Assembly (NCBI RefSeq): GCF_028198165.1
Contig: NZ_CP116339.1
Coordinates: 2,673,001-2,737,000 of the forward strand
Length of the DNA stretch: 64,000 bases
Source: Pseudoxanthomonas sp. JBR18
GTDB taxonomy: Bacteria > Pseudomonadota > Gammaproteobacteria > Xanthomonadales > Xanthomonadaceae
Direction of reading: 5' to 3'
Shown in pieces: positions 11,131 to 30,368 of this stretch (positions are counted from its first letter, which is position 1; each line of letters opens with the position of its first letter). The notes beneath the pieces are model-generated. The model had not been told where the DNA came from, ran no database searches, and saw nothing but the letters and a program-made list of their open reading frames with translations. A program made the position numbers and the translations under genes.

Positions 11131-11559
11131 ATGGCAAAGAAAGTCATTGGTTACATCAAGCTGCAGGTGAAGGCCGGTCAGGCCAATCCCTCGCCGCCGG
11201 TCGGTCCTGCGCTGGGTCAGCGCGGCCTGAACATCATGGAGTTCTGCAAGGCGTTCAACGCCGCCACGCAGAAGCTCGAGCCGGGTCTGCCGATTCCGGT
11301 GGTGATCACCGCCTATTCGGACCGTACCTTCACCTTCATCACCAAGACGCCGCCGGCGTCGATCCTGCTGAAGAAGGCCGTGGGCATCCAGTCCGGTTCC
11401 AAGCGTCCGAACACCGAAAAGGTGGGCAAGGTCACCCGGGCCCAGCTGGAAGAGATCGCCAAGGCGAAGGAGCCCGACCTGACGGCGGCCGACCTGGACG
11501 CCGCGGTGCGTACGATTGCGGGCTCGGCCCGTTCCATGGGTCTGACGGTCGAGGGCTAA
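11131..11559 (+). CDS. rplK: Ribosomal protein L11
   Basis: The 142-residue protein has an N-terminal domain with the proline-rich [24 protein letters not shown] switch that contacts elongation factors and thiopeptides. The C-terminal domain binds the 23S GTPase-centre RNA and ends [14 protein letters not shown]. It starts [18 protein letters not shown] after GGAGAG. rplA follows 5 nt later. Confidence 0.98.
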   Translation: MAKKVIGYIKLQVKAGQANPSPPVGPALGQRGLNIMEFCKAFNAATQKLEPGLPIPVVITAYSDRTFTFITKTPPASILLKKAVGIQSGSKRPNTEKVGKVTRAQLEEIAKAKEPDLTAADLDAAVRTIAGSARSMGLTVEG

Positions 11560-11564
11560 AGACA

Positions 11565-12263
11565 ATGGCAATGAACAAGCGACAGAAGGCCATCCTGGCC
11601 GCCGTGGCCCCGGGCAAGGCCTACGCCGTTGACGAGGCCCTGCAGATCCTGAAGGGCGCCGTGAAGGCCAAGTTCGTCGAGTCCATCGACGTGGCCGTCC
11701 GCCTGGGCGTGGACGCGAAGAAGTCCGACCAGCAGGTGCGCGGTTCGACCGTGCTGCCCGCCGGTACCGGCAAGTCGGTCCGCGTGGCCGTGTTCGCCCC
11801 GGCTGGCGCGAAGGCCGACGAGGCCCTGGCTGCCGGCGCCGAAGCGGTCGGCATGGACGACCTGGCCGAGAAGATGCAGGCCGGCGATCTGAACTACGAC
11901 GTGGTCATCGCCACCCCGGACGCCATGCGCGTGGTGGGTAAGCTGGGCCAGCTCCTGGGTCCGCGCGGCCTGATGCCGAACCCCAAGGTCGGCACCGTGT
12001 CCCCGAATCCGGCCGAAGCGGTGAAGAATGCCAAGTCCGGTCAGGTGCGCTACCGCACCGACAAGGCGGGCATCATCCACTGCACCATCGGCAAGGCGTC
12101 CTTCGAGGACGACGCGCTGAAGACCAACCTGCAGGCGCTGCTGGCCGACCTGGTGAAGGCCAAGCCGTCCACCGCCAAGGGTCAGTACCTGCAGAAGATC
12201 TCGCTCAGCTCGACCATGGGCCCCGGCGTGACCGTGGACCAGTCCTCGCTGAGCCTGAAGTAA
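11565..12263 (+). CDS. rplA: Ribosomal protein L1
   Basis: The 232-residue protein forms the L1 stalk for E-site tRNA release and represses the L11 operon by feedback. The conserved [23 protein letters not shown] segment and the C-terminal [10 protein letters not shown] are present. ATG at 11565 and ATG at 11571 (MNKRQK) are both possible; the first is 5 nt after the rplK stop. A GCGA-capped hairpin follows the gene. Confidence 0.97.
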   Translation: MAMNKRQKAILAAVAPGKAYAVDEALQILKGAVKAKFVESIDVAVRLGVDAKKSDQQVRGSTVLPAGTGKSVRVAVFAPAGAKADEALAAGAEAVGMDDLAEKMQAGDLNYDVVIATPDAMRVVGKLGQLLGPRGLMPNPKVGTVSPNPAEAVKNAKSGQVRYRTDKAGIIHCTIGKASFEDDALKTNLQALLADLVKAKPSTAKGQYLQKISLSSTMGPGVTVDQSSLSLK

Positions 12264-12271
12264 TGCTGTAA

Positions 12272-12297
12272 CCGGTGGCGGGGCGACCTGCCACCGG
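12272..12297 (+). terminator. 11-bp GCGA-capped hairpin after rplA
   Basis: CCGGTGGCGGG (12272-12282) pairs with CCTGCCACCGG (12287-12297), with one G-T pair, around GCGA. No T-run follows. It marks the L11/L10 operon boundary and may be a partial terminator or processing site. Confidence 0.55.
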
Positions 12298-12623
12298 GGT
12301 TGTGCTTGAGGGCGATCGGAGGGCTGCAAGGCCCGAAGAAAGCCGTCAAAGACCGCAGGTGCGGTCAGCGCGCTCCGACGACGGGCAGGGAAGCTCGGTC
12401 CTGGCAAGGATTCGGCGTCGGCGTTAGCGGGACTGCTTGATTGGCTTGATGCCAGCCCGCGCAGATGGTGCCGCCTTCATCGGTTTTTCTGGTTTCCCGT
12501 TTCGGGGGCCGGGTGATAAGGCCACCAGTTGGGATGCGAAGGCATCCCCGGCGTCCAGGATGGATGCTGCCCTGGACCGCAAACGGCAGGAGCCGTGAGC
12601 GGAGTTCACAAGAGGAGTGATTA
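12298..12623 (+). promoter_or_regulatory. Long rplJ leader (putative L10 autoregulatory region)
   Basis: This is a 326-nt untranslated stretch before rplJ. It contains GGATGC-GAAG-GCATCC (12532-12547) and GTCCAGG...CCTGGAC (12553-12577, 11-nt loop), ending with AAGAGGAGTGATTA before ATG. Long structured leaders bound by L10-(L12)4 are known for this operon, and position and structure suggest the same here. The kink-turn was not verified. No confident promoter was picked. Confidence 0.6.
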
Positions 12624-13163
12624 ATGGCTCTCAATCTGTCCCAGAAGCAAGAAGTTGTCGCCGAGCTGGCAGAAGTCGCCGCCAAGGCGCACTCCTTGAT
12701 CGCCGCCGAGTACGCAGGCACCACGGTCTCCCAGATGACCGCGATGCGCAAGCAGGCGCGCGAGTCCGGCGTGTACCTGCGGGTCGTCAAGAACACCTTG
12801 GCCGCCCGTGCAGTGGAAGGTACCGAATACGAGTGCACCAAGGACTCGTTGGTCGGCCCGCTGCTGTACGCGTTCTCGACCGAGGAGCCCGGCGCCGCCG
12901 GTCGCCTGATCAAGGAATTCGCCAAGAGCAACGACAAGCTGCAGGCCAAGGTGGTCGCCGTCGGTGGCCAGCTGTACCCGGCCAGCCACGTCGACGTGCT
13001 GGCTTCGCTGCCCACGCTCGACCAGGCCCTGGCCATGGTGGCCCGTGCGCTGGCCGAACCCGCCACGATGTTCGCCCGCGCCGTCAAGGCCGTGGCCGAC
13101 AAGCAGGGCGGTGGCGACGAAGCAGCGCCGGCCGAGGCAGAAGCCCCGGCTGAAACGGCTTAA
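12624..13163 (+). CDS. rplJ: Ribosomal protein L10
   Basis: The 179-residue stalk base protein anchors L7/L12 dimers on 23S rRNA. The N-terminal RNA-binding part [19 protein letters not shown] and the [16 protein letters not shown] stretch are typical. An Ala/Glu-rich helix at the C-terminus ([16 protein letters not shown]) is the L12-binding spine and is rather low-complexity at the very end. Start MALNLS is set by AAGAGGAG. rplL follows 42 nt later. Confidence 0.97.
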   Translation: MALNLSQKQEVVAELAEVAAKAHSLIAAEYAGTTVSQMTAMRKQARESGVYLRVVKNTLAARAVEGTEYECTKDSLVGPLLYAFSTEEPGAAGRLIKEFAKSNDKLQAKVVAVGGQLYPASHVDVLASLPTLDQALAMVARALAEPATMFARAVKAVADKQGGGDEAAPAEAEAPAETA

Positions 13164-13205
13164 TTCCCGTAACCCATTCCAGAATATTGACCGAAGGTAA
13201 TCACA

Positions 13206-13574
13206 ATGTCCCTGTCCAACGAACAGATCGTCGACGCCATCGCTGAAAAGACCCTCATGGAAGTCATGGAGCTGGTCAAGGCGATCGAAGACAAGTTCGG
13301 CGTCTCCGCCGCCGCCCCGGTTGCCGTGGCTGCCGCCGCCGGCCCGGCCGCTGCCGTCGAAGAGCAGACCGAGTTCAACGTCGTGCTGAAGGAAGCCGGC
13401 GCCAAGAAGGTCGACGTCATCAAGGCTGTCCGCGCCATCACCGGCCTGGGCCTGAAGGAAGCCAAGGACCTCACCGAGGCCGGTGGCGTCCTGAAGGAAG
13501 GCCTGTCGAAGGAAGACGCCGAGAAGGCAAAGAAGGACCTCGAGGCCGCTGGCGCGACCGTCGAGCTGAAGTAA
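13206..13574 (+). CDS. rplL: Ribosomal protein L7/L12
   Basis: The 122-residue stalk protein recruits translational GTPases. It has an N-terminal dimerisation helix ([22 protein letters not shown]), an Ala/Val-rich hinge (about residues 36-55) and a globular C-terminal domain with [25 protein letters not shown], the EF-binding face. It is present in multiple copies per ribosome and ahead of rpoBC in the same transcript. Confidence 0.98.
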   Translation: MSLSNEQIVDAIAEKTLMEVMELVKAIEDKFGVSAAAPVAVAAAAGPAAAVEEQTEFNVVLKEAGAKKVDVIKAVRAITGLGLKEAKDLTEAGGVLKEGLSKEDAEKAKKDLEAAGATVELK

Positions 13575-13611
13575 TCAAAATCCGTCGCCTTAGTTCCATC
13601 GGCGACATCCA

Positions 13612-13639
13612 AAGGCCGGGGGCGAAAGCCCCTGGCCTT
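13612..13639 (+). terminator. GAAA-capped attenuator-like hairpin between rplL and rpoB
   Basis: A 12-bp stem, AAGGCCGGGGGC (13612-13623) with GCCCCTGGCCTT (13628-13639), closed by a GAAA tetraloop and followed by CGGTCGTTGTTG. E. coli has a partial terminator at this exact junction that lowers rpoBC relative to ribosomal proteins, and this hairpin is well placed for that role. Confidence 0.72.
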
Positions 13640-13726
13640 CGGTCGTTGTTGAAGTGCGGTAGGCGGTACACAACTAGCAGTCGTAGTTTCGCCATCCAAG
13701 CGGTGGCCAAAAATCCACGAGTTGGT

Positions 13727-13783
13727 AGTTGGAAGTAGCGGGAGATGGCGTGCTGGTGCCGGCAATACCAGCGACTTCCAACT
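13727..13783 (+). promoter_or_regulatory. Long nested inverted repeat in the rpoB leader
   Basis: AGTTGGAAGT (13727-13736) pairs perfectly with ACTTCCAACT (13774-13783). Nested inside is GCTGGT (13752-13757) with ACCAGC (13767-13772). The flanking sequence is less GC-rich than its surroundings. It lies 77 nt before the rpoB ATG. Function unknown: leader RNA structure or a processing site. Confidence 0.5.
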
Positions 13784-13859
13784 GACAGTTCTTCCCATTC
13801 GAAAGAATGTTCCCCGGGGTCACGGACGCGTGGCCCCCAGATGCCAGAGGCAATGTCCC

Positions 13860-18017
<4,158 letters not shown>

Positions 18018-18109
18018 TCGCGCTGCCGGCGCGGTGGCCCTGTCGCCGCGCCGGAACGTCCCCTTTCGACCAGTCCATCGACAAGCATTCCTCCTGAGGG
18101 AGAACCAAA

Positions 18110-22336
<4,227 letters not shown>

Positions 22337-22387
22337 GCAGTCGCAAGTTGCCGGGCGGCCTCAGGGCCGTCCCGGACCAAGTGGAAG

Positions 22388-22406
22388 GGGGCGCTGGATG
22401 CGCCCC
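22388..22406 (+). other. Hairpin after rpoC
   Basis: GGGGCGC (22388-22394) pairs with GCGCCCC (22400-22406) around TGGAT, 52 nt after the rpoC stop. There is no T-run, so termination here would need Rho. The remaining rpoC-rpsL gap holds the str promoter. Confidence 0.45.
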
Positions 22407-22451
22407 GTGTCCCGGTCCCAGGATGGACCAGACGGCATGAGCAGGCGTCGG

Positions 22452-22481
22452 TTGACGACGAATTCTCAAGCCCGCTATACT
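22452..22481 (+). promoter_or_regulatory. Promoter of the str operon (rpsL-rpsG-fusA-tuf)
   Basis: TTGACG (22452-22457), an 18-nt spacer and TATACT (22476-22481). The predicted transcript starts near 22488 and immediately enters the hairpin at 22491. Confidence 0.78.
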
Positions 22482-22490
22482 CTCCTGTCT

Positions 22491-22521
22491 CGGCAGGCCG
22501 CTTCTACGGCCTGCCGTCGTT
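22491..22521 (+). promoter_or_regulatory. rpsL leader hairpin (GGCAGGCCG type)
   Basis: CGGCAGGCCG (22491-22500) pairs perfectly with CGGCCTGCCG (22507-22516), loop CTTCTA, followed by TCGTTTT. It lies at the very 5' end of the predicted mRNA, 49 nt before ATG. The preceding GTCT and the left arm match the rpsJ leader almost base for base. Confidence 0.65.
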
Positions 22522-22569
22522 TTCACGCACAAGGCCCGGCGTCACGGCCTTCATTCAAAGAATCCAAAG

Positions 22570-22944
22570 ATGGCAACGATCAACCAGCTGGTCCGCAAGC
22601 CGCGGCAGGCGACGACCTACAAGAGCGCCTCGCCGGCACTCGAGAACTGCCCGCAGCGCCGCGGCGTCTGCACGCGCGTCTACACCACCACGCCCAAGAA
22701 GCCGAACTCGGCGCTGCGCAAGGTGGCCAAGGTGCGCCTGACCAATCAGGAAGAAGTCATCAGCTACATCGGTGGCGAAGGGCACAACCTCCAGGAGCAC
22801 TCCGTGGTGCTGATCCGTGGCGGTCGCGTCAAGGACCTGCCGGGTGTGCGTTACCACACCGTGCGTGGCTCGCTTGACGCCGCGGGCGTCGCCAAGCGCC
22901 GCCAGGCCCGTTCCAAGTACGGCGCCAAGCGCCCGAAGAGCTAA
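22570..22944 (+). CDS. rpsL: Ribosomal protein S12
   Basis: The 124-residue decoding-centre protein carries lysines K43 ([13 protein letters not shown]) and K88 ([17 protein letters not shown]), where streptomycin-resistance mutations occur. Both are wild type, so the allele predicts sensitivity. It is first of the str operon, and rpsG follows after 11 nt. It ends [10 protein letters not shown]. Confidence 0.99.
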   Translation: MATINQLVRKPRQATTYKSASPALENCPQRRGVCTRVYTTTPKKPNSALRKVAKVRLTNQEEVISYIGGEGHNLQEHSVVLIRGGRVKDLPGVRYHTVRGSLDAAGVAKRRQARSKYGAKRPKS

Positions 22945-22955
22945 GGGAATAAGAC

Positions 22956-23423
22956 ATGTCTCGTAAAGGTTCCGCGCCGCAGCGCACCATCCTGCCCGAT
23001 CCGAAGCACGGGTCGCAGACCATCGCCCGCTTCATCAACATGGTGATGCTGAGCGGCAAGAAGTCCGTGGCCGAGAAGATCGTCTACGGCGCGATGGACG
23101 TCATCGGCGAAAAGAATCCGAACCCGCTGGAGCTGGTCGAGAAGGCCCTGGAGAACATCTCTCCGGCCGTCGAGGTCAAGTCCCGTCGCGTCGGTGGTGC
23201 CACCTACCAGGTGCCGGTTGAAGTGCGCTCGTCGCGCCGCCTGGCCCTGGCCATGCGTTGGCTGATCGAGTCCGCCCGCAAGCGTGGCGAGAACTCCATG
23301 CCGCGCAAGCTGGCTGCCGAGTTGCTGGATGCCTCCGAGAACCGCGGCGGCGCCGTCAAGAAGCGTGAAGAAACCCATCGTATGGCCGAAGCCAACAAGG
23401 CCTTCGCGCACTATCGCTGGTAA
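22956..23423 (+). CDS. rpsG: Ribosomal protein S7
   Basis: The 155-residue 30S head assembly initiator starts [21 protein letters not shown], and contains [12 protein letters not shown] and [15 protein letters not shown], the conserved helix-beta wing segments that bind 16S rRNA and the E-site. It ends NKAFAHYRW, the longer class of S7 tail. In E. coli it is the str-operon autoregulator. I did not locate its target in the rpsL-rpsG gap, which here is only 11 nt and so unlikely to hold the E. coli type site. Confidence 0.98.
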   Translation: MSRKGSAPQRTILPDPKHGSQTIARFINMVMLSGKKSVAEKIVYGAMDVIGEKNPNPLELVEKALENISPAVEVKSRRVGGATYQVPVEVRSSRRLALAMRWLIESARKRGENSMPRKLAAELLDASENRGGAVKKREETHRMAEANKAFAHYRW

Positions 23424-23432
23424 TCGCAATGC

Positions 23433-23455
23433 CGGGCCTTGAGATTCAAGGCCCG
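23433..23455 (+). other. 10-bp perfect hairpin after rpsG
   Basis: CGGGCCTTGA (23433-23442) pairs with TCAAGGCCCG (23446-23455) around GAT, 9 nt after the rpsG stop. There is no T-run. Possible mRNA processing or S7 feedback site in the 186-nt rpsG-fusA gap. Confidence 0.5.
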
Positions 23456-23501
23456 AGGCGCCATCTAGGCGCTACTTAGCGGTGGATTGCCGCCAAAGAA
23501 G

Positions 23502-23534
23502 CCGAAAGCCGCCGCAGGGCGGCGTTCGGTCTTT
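23502..23534 (+). terminator. Hairpin with T-rich tail ahead of fusA
   Basis: CCGAA-A-GCCGCC (23502-23513) pairs with GGCGGC-G-TTCGG (23518-23529) around GCAG with a single A/G mismatch, followed by TCTTT. It resembles an intrinsic attenuator inside the str operon, 80 nt before fusA. Confidence 0.55.
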
Positions 23535-23609
23535 AGGAATCCGGTGATCCAGTGCCCCTGTCCGCGCGTTATTCGCGCGGCGTTCTTTCAACAAAAAAGA
23601 GAGACTGTC

Positions 23610-25697
23610 GTGGCTCGCACCACTCCCATCGAGCGTTACCGCAACTTCGGCATCATGGCCCACATCGACGCGGGCAAGACCACCACGTCGGAGCGCATCC
23701 TGTTCTACACCGGCGTCAGCCACAAGATCGGTGAAGTGCACGATGGCGCCGCCACGATGGACTGGATGGAGCAGGAGCAGGAGCGTGGCATCACGATCAC
23801 CTCCGCTGCGACCACCGCGTTCTGGAGCGGTATGGACAAGTCCATGCCGCAGCACCGGTTCAACATCATCGACACCCCCGGCCACGTCGACTTCACCATC
23901 GAAGTCGAGCGTTCGCTGCGCGTGCTCGATGGTGCGGTGTTCGTGCTGTGCGCCGTGGGCGGCGTGCAGCCGCAGTCCGAGACCGTGTGGCGCCAGGCCA
24001 ACAAGTACCGCGTCCCGCGCCTGGCCTTCGTCAACAAGATGGACCGCACCGGTGCCAACTTCAACAAGGTCGTCGACCAGTTGAAGGCGCGCCTGGGTGC
24101 CTATGCCGTCCCGATGCAGGTGCCGATCGGCGCCGAAGATGGCTTCGAGGGCGTCATCGACCTGGTCAAGATGAAGGCGATCCACTGGGATACCGCCTCG
24201 CAGGGCACCGTGTTCGAATATCGCGACATCCCGGCCGATCTGCAGGCCCAGGCCGACGAAGCACGCAGCTTCATGATCGAAGCCGCCGCCGAAGCCAGCG
24301 AAGAGTTGATGGACAAGTACCTCAATGAGGGCGAGTTGTCCGAGGCCGAGGTGCTGGAAGGTCTGCGCCAGCGCACCCTGCGTGTGGAGATCGTGCCGGT
24401 GTACTGCGGCACGGCCTTCAAGAACAAGGGTGTGCAGGCCATGCTCGACGGCGTGATCCAGCTGCTGCCGTCGCCGGTCGACGTGCCGCCGGTGCAGGGC
24501 ATCGACGAGGACGAGCAGGAAGCAAGCCGCAAGTCCGACGACAAGGAGCCCTTCTCGGCCCTGGCGTTCAAGATCATGACCGACCCGTTCGTGGGCTCGC
24601 TGACCTTCTTCCGCGTCTACTCCGGCGTGCTGAACTCCGGTGACCAGGTCTACAACCCGGTCAAGTCCAAGAAGGAGCGCGTGGGCCGCATCCTGCAGAT
24701 GCACTCCAACAATCGTGAAGAGATCAAGGAAGTGCGCGCGGGCGACATCGCCGCGGCGGTGGGTCTGAAGGACGTCACCACCGGCGACACGCTGTGCGCG
24801 CAGGATCACATCATCACCCTGGAGCGCATGGTGTTCCCGGAACCCGTCATTTCGATGGCGGTGGAGCCGAAGACCAAGTCCGACCAGGAGAAGATGGGCC
24901 TGGCCCTGGGTCGCCTGGCGCAGGAAGACCCCTCGTTCCGCGTGCGGACCGACGAGGAATCCGGCCAGACCATCATCGCCGGCATGGGTGAGCTGCATCT
25001 GGAAATCCTCGTCGACCGCATGAAGCGCGAGTTCAACGTGGAAGCCAACGTGGGCAAGCCGCAGGTGGCCTACCGCGAGACGATCCGCAAGGGCGTCAAG
25101 CAGGAAGGCAAGTTTGTGCGTCAGTCCGGTGGTCGCGGCCAGTACGGCCACATCGTCATCGAGATGGAGCCGGCCGAGCGTGGCGCGGGCTTCAGCTACG
25201 AGAGCGCGATCGTCGGTGGCGTGGTGCCGAAGGAATACGTCGCCGCGGCGGGCAAGGGCATTGAAGAGGCGCTGAAGAATGGCGTCCTGGCCGGCTTCCC
25301 GGTGGTCGACGTGGCCATCAAGGCGGTCGATGGTTCGTTCCATGACGTCGACTCCAACGAAATGGCGTTCAAGGTCGCCGGCTCGATGGCCTTCAAGGAG
25401 GCCTTCGCCAAGGCCTCGCCGGTGCTGCTGGAGCCGATGATGAAGGTCGAGATCGTCACCCCCGAGGAGTATCTGGGCGACGTGATGGGCGACGTGAGCC
25501 GTCGTCGCGGCATTCTGCAGGGCCAGGACGACAATCCGTCGGGCAAGCAGATCAACGCGATGGTGCCGCTGGGCGAGATGTTCGGCTACGCCACCACGCT
25601 GCGTTCGATGTCGCAGGGTCGCGCGACGTTCTCGATGGAGTTCGACCACTACGCCGAAGCGCCGGCCAACATCGCTGACGCGGTCACCAAGAAGTAA
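23610..25697 (+). CDS. fusA: Elongation factor G
   Basis: The 695-residue translocase has G1 AHIDAGKTT, the switch II region DTPGHVDF and G4 NKMD, followed by domains II-V ([17 protein letters not shown] in domain IV, which ends in the decoding-site loop). The start is GTG at 23610 ([18 protein letters not shown]), matching the family N-terminus. An upstream in-frame reading from 23487 runs through the hairpin and is not part of the protein. AGAGAG lies upstream. tuf follows after 53 nt. Confidence 0.98.
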   Translation: MARTTPIERYRNFGIMAHIDAGKTTTSERILFYTGVSHKIGEVHDGAATMDWMEQEQERGITITSAATTAFWSGMDKSMPQHRFNIIDTPGHVDFTIEVERSLRVLDGAVFVLCAVGGVQPQSETVWRQANKYRVPRLAFVNKMDRTGANFNKVVDQLKARLGAYAVPMQVPIGAEDGFEGVIDLVKMKAIHWDTASQGTVFEYRDIPADLQAQADEARSFMIEAAAEASEELMDKYLNEGELSEAEVLEGLRQRTLRVEIVPVYCGTAFKNKGVQAMLDGVIQLLPSPVDVPPVQGIDEDEQEASRKSDDKEPFSALAFKIMTDPFVGSLTFFRVYSGVLNSGDQVYNPVKSKKERVGRILQMHSNNREEIKEVRAGDIAAAVGLKDVTTGDTLCAQDHIITLERMVFPEPVISMAVEPKTKSDQEKMGLALGRLAQEDPSFRVRTDEESGQTIIAGMGELHLEILVDRMKREFNVEANVGKPQVAYRETIRKGVKQEGKFVRQSGGRGQYGHIVIEMEPAERGAGFSYESAIVGGVVPKEYVAAAGKGIEEALKNGVLAGFPVVDVAIKAVDGSFHDVDSNEMAFKVAGSMAFKEAFAKASPVLLEPMMKVEIVTPEEYLGDVMGDVSRRRGILQGQDDNPSGKQINAMVPLGEMFGYATTLRSMSQGRATFSMEFDHYAEAPANIADAVTKK

Positions 25698-25750
25698 TCG
25701 ACCGCTTCGGCAAGACCATCAATTCAGACAACATTTGAAGGACAACAACA

Positions 25751-26941
<1,191 letters not shown>

Positions 26942-26949
26942 GATCCCCA

Positions 26950-26972
26950 GCGCCACCCCGGCGGGGTGGCGC
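26950..26972 (+). terminator. 10-bp hairpin after tuf copy 2
   Basis: GCGCCACCCC (26950-26959) pairs perfectly with GGGGTGGCGC (26963-26972) around GGC, 8 nt after the stop. The stem is strong but no T-run follows. It is the likely 3' end of the str transcript. The following 26973-27127 shows no gene. Confidence 0.6.
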
Positions 26973-27127
26973 GTCGGAGAGCAGTATCCGCCGGCCCCTC
27001 CCTGGGAGAAGTGGCTGGCTTACCGCGAAAAGAGGTGCAGGAAGCGCCTCGTGTTCGCCAGACAGGAAGTTGATGCGTGAAGCACTGGTGCGAAAGTCCG
27101 CTTCCGTGCCAGCGTGCGTCCGGGTAG

Positions 27128-27156
27128 TTGACGGCGCGTTTCGCGCGTTCTATACT
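27128..27156 (+). promoter_or_regulatory. Promoter of the S10 operon
   Basis: TTGACG (27128-27133), a 17-nt spacer and TATACT (27151-27156). The spacer itself contains GCGCG-TTT-CGCGC. It lies about 190 nt before rpsJ, leaving a long leader in which L4 or another r-protein could act. Confidence 0.82.
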
Positions 27157-27166
27157 TTTCCGTCTG

Positions 27167-27195
27167 GGCAGGCCGTTCATCGGTCTGCCTTGTTT
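27167..27195 (+). promoter_or_regulatory. rpsJ leader hairpin (GGCAGGCCG type)
   Basis: GGCAGGCCG (27167-27175) pairs with CGGTCTGCC (27181-27189), one G-T pair, loop TTCAT, then TTGTTT. It stands in the same position relative to the -10 as the rpsL hairpin (about 10 nt). It looks like a promoter-proximal attenuator or 5' stabiliser. Confidence 0.65.
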
Positions 27196-27345
27196 GTCAG
27201 GAAGATTCCCGGGCCTTCTCGGCCCCGGCGCGCCATCTGGCTCAGGTGGCACCAGGCGCAGGGACTTCGAAAAGCACGTGGACCATTACCGGGGCAAGGC
27301 ATCCCAGAGGCCGCGCCCGTCGCTCTTTCAACACAGGAAACCGTC

Positions 27346-27657
27346 ATGGCGGACCAGAAGATCCGTATCAGGCTCAAGGCCTACGATCATCGCCTGATCG
27401 ACCGCTCGGCAAGCGAGATCGTCGAAACGGCCAAGCGGACCGGCGCGCAAGTGCGCGGCCCGATCCCGCTTCCCACCAAGATTGAACGCTACACCATCTT
27501 GGTCTCCCCGCACGCCGATAAGGACGCGCGTGACCAGTACGAGACCCGCACGCACAAGCGCGTGCTGGATATCGTCGATCCCAACGACAAGACCGTCGAC
27601 GCGCTGATGAAGCTCGAGCTGGCGGCTGGCGTTGACGTCCAGATCAAGCTGACCTAA
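27346..27657 (+). CDS. rpsJ: Ribosomal protein S10 / NusE
   Basis: The 103-residue protein starts [20 protein letters not shown] at ATG 27346 with ACAGGAAA upstream. [22 protein letters not shown] is the long loop that reaches into the 30S head. It also binds NusB and NusG in antitermination complexes. An in-frame extension to 27070 runs back through the promoter and is rejected. It is first gene of the S10 operon. Confidence 0.98.
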   Translation: MADQKIRIRLKAYDHRLIDRSASEIVETAKRTGAQVRGPIPLPTKIERYTILVSPHADKDARDQYETRTHKRVLDIVDPNDKTVDALMKLELAAGVDVQIKLT

Positions 27658-27668
27658 AGGCACCGACC

Positions 27669-28322
27669 ATGACTGCGAAGAAATTTTCGTTGGGCATCGT
27701 TGGCCGCAAGGCCGGCATGACCCGGGTATTCACCGAGGACGGCAAGTCCATTCCGGTGACCCTGATCGAAGCCACCCCGAACCGCATCACCCAGATCAAG
27801 ACCGCTGAAACCGACGGCTACAGTGCCGTGCAGGTGGCCGTGGGGACGCGTCGCGCCTCGCTGGTGACCAAGCCGGTCGCCGGACACCTGGCCAAGGCCA
27901 AGGTCGAAGCCGGTCGTGGTCTGTGGGAGCTGCGCGTGGAAGCCGACAAGATCGGCGACTTCAGCGTTGGCGGCGAGATCAAGGCCGACATCTTTGAAGT
28001 GGGCCAGAAGGTCGACGTCCAGGGCGTGACCAAGGGCAAGGGCTTTCAGGGCACGATCAAGCGCTGGAACTTCCGCATGGGCGACGCCACCCACGGTAAC
28101 TCGCTGTCGCATCGCGCGCCGGGTTCGCTGGGTCAGCGCCAGACCCCTGGTCGCGTGTTCCCGGGCAAGAAGATGTCTGGCCACATGGGCGCCGTGCAGC
28201 AGAGCACGCAGAACCTGGAAGTCGTCCGCGTGGACGCCGAGCGTGGCCTCATCGCCATCCGCGGTGCCGTGCCGGGCGCGCCGGGTGGTGACGTGATCGT
28301 GCGTCCGGCGAGCAAGGCATAA
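27669..28322 (+). CDS. rplC: Ribosomal protein L3
   Basis: The 217-residue 50S protein has a long loop reaching the peptidyl transferase centre ([37 protein letters not shown]). The Gln in [10 protein letters not shown] is the known methylation site in E. coli. The N-terminus is [21 protein letters not shown]. It follows rpsJ after 11 nt. Confidence 0.98.
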   Translation: MTAKKFSLGIVGRKAGMTRVFTEDGKSIPVTLIEATPNRITQIKTAETDGYSAVQVAVGTRRASLVTKPVAGHLAKAKVEAGRGLWELRVEADKIGDFSVGGEIKADIFEVGQKVDVQGVTKGKGFQGTIKRWNFRMGDATHGNSLSHRAPGSLGQRQTPGRVFPGKKMSGHMGAVQQSTQNLEVVRVDAERGLIAIRGAVPGAPGGDVIVRPASKA

Positions 28323-28333
28323 GGAGAACCAAC

Positions 28334-28939
28334 ATGGAACTCGCCATTAACGGCAGCGCCAACAAACTGTCGGTCTCCGACGAAGTGTTCGGCCGCGAAT
28401 TCAGTCAGGACCTGGTCCACCAGGTCGTCGTCGCCTACCGCAACGCCGGTCGCGCGGGCACCAAGGCCCAGAAGACCCGTTCGGAAGTCAACGGCACCAC
28501 CAAGAAGTCCAAGAAGCAGAAGGGCGGCGGCGCGCGTCATGGCGCCCTCACGGCTCCGATCTTCGTGGGCGGCGGCGTGACCTTTGCGGCCAAGCCGCGC
28601 AGCTTCGATCAGAAGGTCAACCGCAAGATGTACCGCGCCGCGATGAAGGCCATCCTCAGCGAGCTGGCTCGCCAGGATCGCCTGACCGTCGTCGACGCGT
28701 TTGATGTCGAGGCGTCCAACACCAAGGGCCTGATTTCCAAGCTCAAGGATCTGAACGTCGGCAAGCGTCCGCTGATCGTGACCGAGGATGCCTCCGAGCA
28801 CCTGTACCTGTCGGCCCGCAACCTGCCTTACGTCGAAGTGCGTGACGTGCAGGGCCTGGATCCGGCTTCGCTGGTCGGTGCCGACACCGTCGTGATCACT
28901 GCTGATGCGGTGAAGAAGATCGAGGAGTGGCTGGCATGA
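28334..28939 (+). CDS. rplD: Ribosomal protein L4
   Basis: The 201-residue exit-tunnel protein has an extended loop with [25 protein letters not shown] that lines the tunnel and is the macrolide-resistance region. In E. coli L4 represses the S10 operon at transcription and translation. AAGGAGAACCAAC precedes ATG. Its TGA overlaps the rplW ATG (ATGA). Confidence 0.98.
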   Translation: MELAINGSANKLSVSDEVFGREFSQDLVHQVVVAYRNAGRAGTKAQKTRSEVNGTTKKSKKQKGGGARHGALTAPIFVGGGVTFAAKPRSFDQKVNRKMYRAAMKAILSELARQDRLTVVDAFDVEASNTKGLISKLKDLNVGKRPLIVTEDASEHLYLSARNLPYVEVRDVQGLDPASLVGADTVVITADAVKKIEEWLA

Positions 28940-29235
28940 TCAGCAACGAAAAAATCTTCAGCGTGCTGCGCGCCCCGCGCGTGTCCGAAAAGACTGCACG
29001 TCTGCAGGAAGTTTCCAATCAGTATGTCTTCGAAGTCTCGAACGACTCCACCAAGGCCGACATCAAGGCCGCGGTCGAGCAGCTGTTCGACGTCAAGGTC
29101 GAGGCCGTCAACGTGGTGAACGTCAAGGGCAAGAACAAGTCCTTCCGTAACCGCGGTGGCCGTCGCGGCGACTGGCGCAAGGCGTACGTGCGTCTGGCCG
29201 ATGGCCAGGCCATCGACGTGTCGGCCACGGCCTGA
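28936..29235 (+). CDS. rplW: Ribosomal protein L23
   Basis: The 99-residue protein lies at the tunnel exit and docks trigger factor and SRP. It starts [21 protein letters not shown] chose ATG 28936, which overlaps the rplD stop (ATGA). A GTG three codons upstream is possible but leaves no spacing to GAGG. The basic loop [24 protein letters not shown] binds 23S rRNA. Confidence 0.96.
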   Translation: MISNEKIFSVLRAPRVSEKTARLQEVSNQYVFEVSNDSTKADIKAAVEQLFDVKVEAVNVVNVKGKNKSFRNRGGRRGDWRKAYVRLADGQAIDVSATA

Positions 29236-29246
29236 GGTAGACCCAC

Positions 29247-30074
29247 ATGCCATTGATGAAATTCAAACCCACTTCTCCCGGCCGTCGTTCGGCTGTGCGT
29301 GTAGTGACGCCCGACCTGCACAAGGGTGCTCCGCACGCTCCGCTCCTGGAGAAGCAGAGCAAGTCCGGCGGTCGCAACCACCACGGCCGGATCACCACCC
29401 GCCACGTCGGCGGTGGCCACAAGCAGCACTACCGCATCATCGACTTCAAGCGCGACAAGGTCGGCATTCCGGCCCGCGTCGAGCGGATCGAGTACGACCC
29501 GAACCGCACCGCGCACATCGCGCTGCTGTGCTACGTCGACGGTGAGCGCCGCTACATCATCGCGCCCAAGGGCCTGAAGGCCGGCGACCAGGTGATCGCG
29601 GGCCGTGACGCCCCGATCCGCACCGGCAACACCCTGCCGCTGCTGAACATCCCGGTCGGCACCACGGTGCATTGCATCGAGCTGAAGGTGGGCAAGGGCG
29701 CGCAGATCGCTCGTGCCGCCGGCGCCTCGGTCCAGCTGGTCGCGCGTGAGCAGGGCTTTGCCACGCTGCGCCTGCGTTCTGGCGAAATGCGCAAGGTGCC
29801 GGCCGAGTGCTGCGCCACGATCGGCGAAGTCGGCAACGACGAGCACAGCCTCGAGAAGCTCGGTAAGGCTGGTGCCAAGCGCTGGCGTGGCGTTCGCCCG
29901 ACCGTCCGCGGTGCGGCCATGAACCCGGTCGACCATCCGCACGGCGGTGGTGAGGCCAAGGCTGGCCAGGGCAACCCGCATCCGGTCACCCCCTGGGGTG
30001 TGCCGACCAAGGGTTACAAGACGCGCCATAACAAGCGCACGCAGCAATTCATCGTCCGCGATCGTAGGGGCTAA
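29247..30074 (+). CDS. rplB: Ribosomal protein L2
   Basis: The 275-residue protein is among the most conserved of the 50S and is required for subunit joining and peptidyl transfer. [13 protein letters not shown] contains the conserved histidine region. The C-terminal [16 protein letters not shown] tail is basic. It follows rplW by 11 nt, and rpsS follows 6 nt after its stop. Confidence 0.98.
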   Translation: MPLMKFKPTSPGRRSAVRVVTPDLHKGAPHAPLLEKQSKSGGRNHHGRITTRHVGGGHKQHYRIIDFKRDKVGIPARVERIEYDPNRTAHIALLCYVDGERRYIIAPKGLKAGDQVIAGRDAPIRTGNTLPLLNIPVGTTVHCIELKVGKGAQIARAAGASVQLVAREQGFATLRLRSGEMRKVPAECCATIGEVGNDEHSLEKLGKAGAKRWRGVRPTVRGAAMNPVDHPHGGGEAKAGQGNPHPVTPWGVPTKGYKTRHNKRTQQFIVRDRRG

Positions 30075-30080
30075 TCGACC

Positions 30081-30356
30081 ATGGCACGTTCACTCAAGAA
30101 AGGCCCGTTCGTCGATCACCACCTCGTCAAGAAGGTGGAGGCTGCGGCCGGTAGCAAGCGTCCGATCAAGACCTGGTCGCGTCGCTCCATGATCCTGCCG
30201 GAGATGGTGGGTTTCACCATCGCCGTGCACAACGGCAAGAACCACGTTCCGGTGCTGGTCAACGAGAACATGGTCGGCCACAAGCTCGGCGAGTTTGCCG
30301 TCACCCGGACCTTCAAGGGTCATGGCGGCGACAAGAAAGCCGGCGGCAAGCGCTAA
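30081..30356 (+). CDS. rpsS: Ribosomal protein S19
   Basis: The 91-residue 30S head protein starts [19 protein letters not shown] and contains [24 protein letters not shown] and the C-terminal [23 protein letters not shown]. It contacts S13 and the A-site finger. It has a poor ribosome site and is probably translated by coupling to rplB. Confidence 0.97.
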   Translation: MARSLKKGPFVDHHLVKKVEAAAGSKRPIKTWSRRSMILPEMVGFTIAVHNGKNHVPVLVNENMVGHKLGEFAVTRTFKGHGGDKKAGGKR

Positions 30357-30368
30357 GGAGAGATGACA

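Noticed and set aside
27070..27345. N-terminal extension of S10 from 27070
   Set aside because: It crosses the clear S10 promoter and leader hairpin; S10 proteins are about 103 residues.
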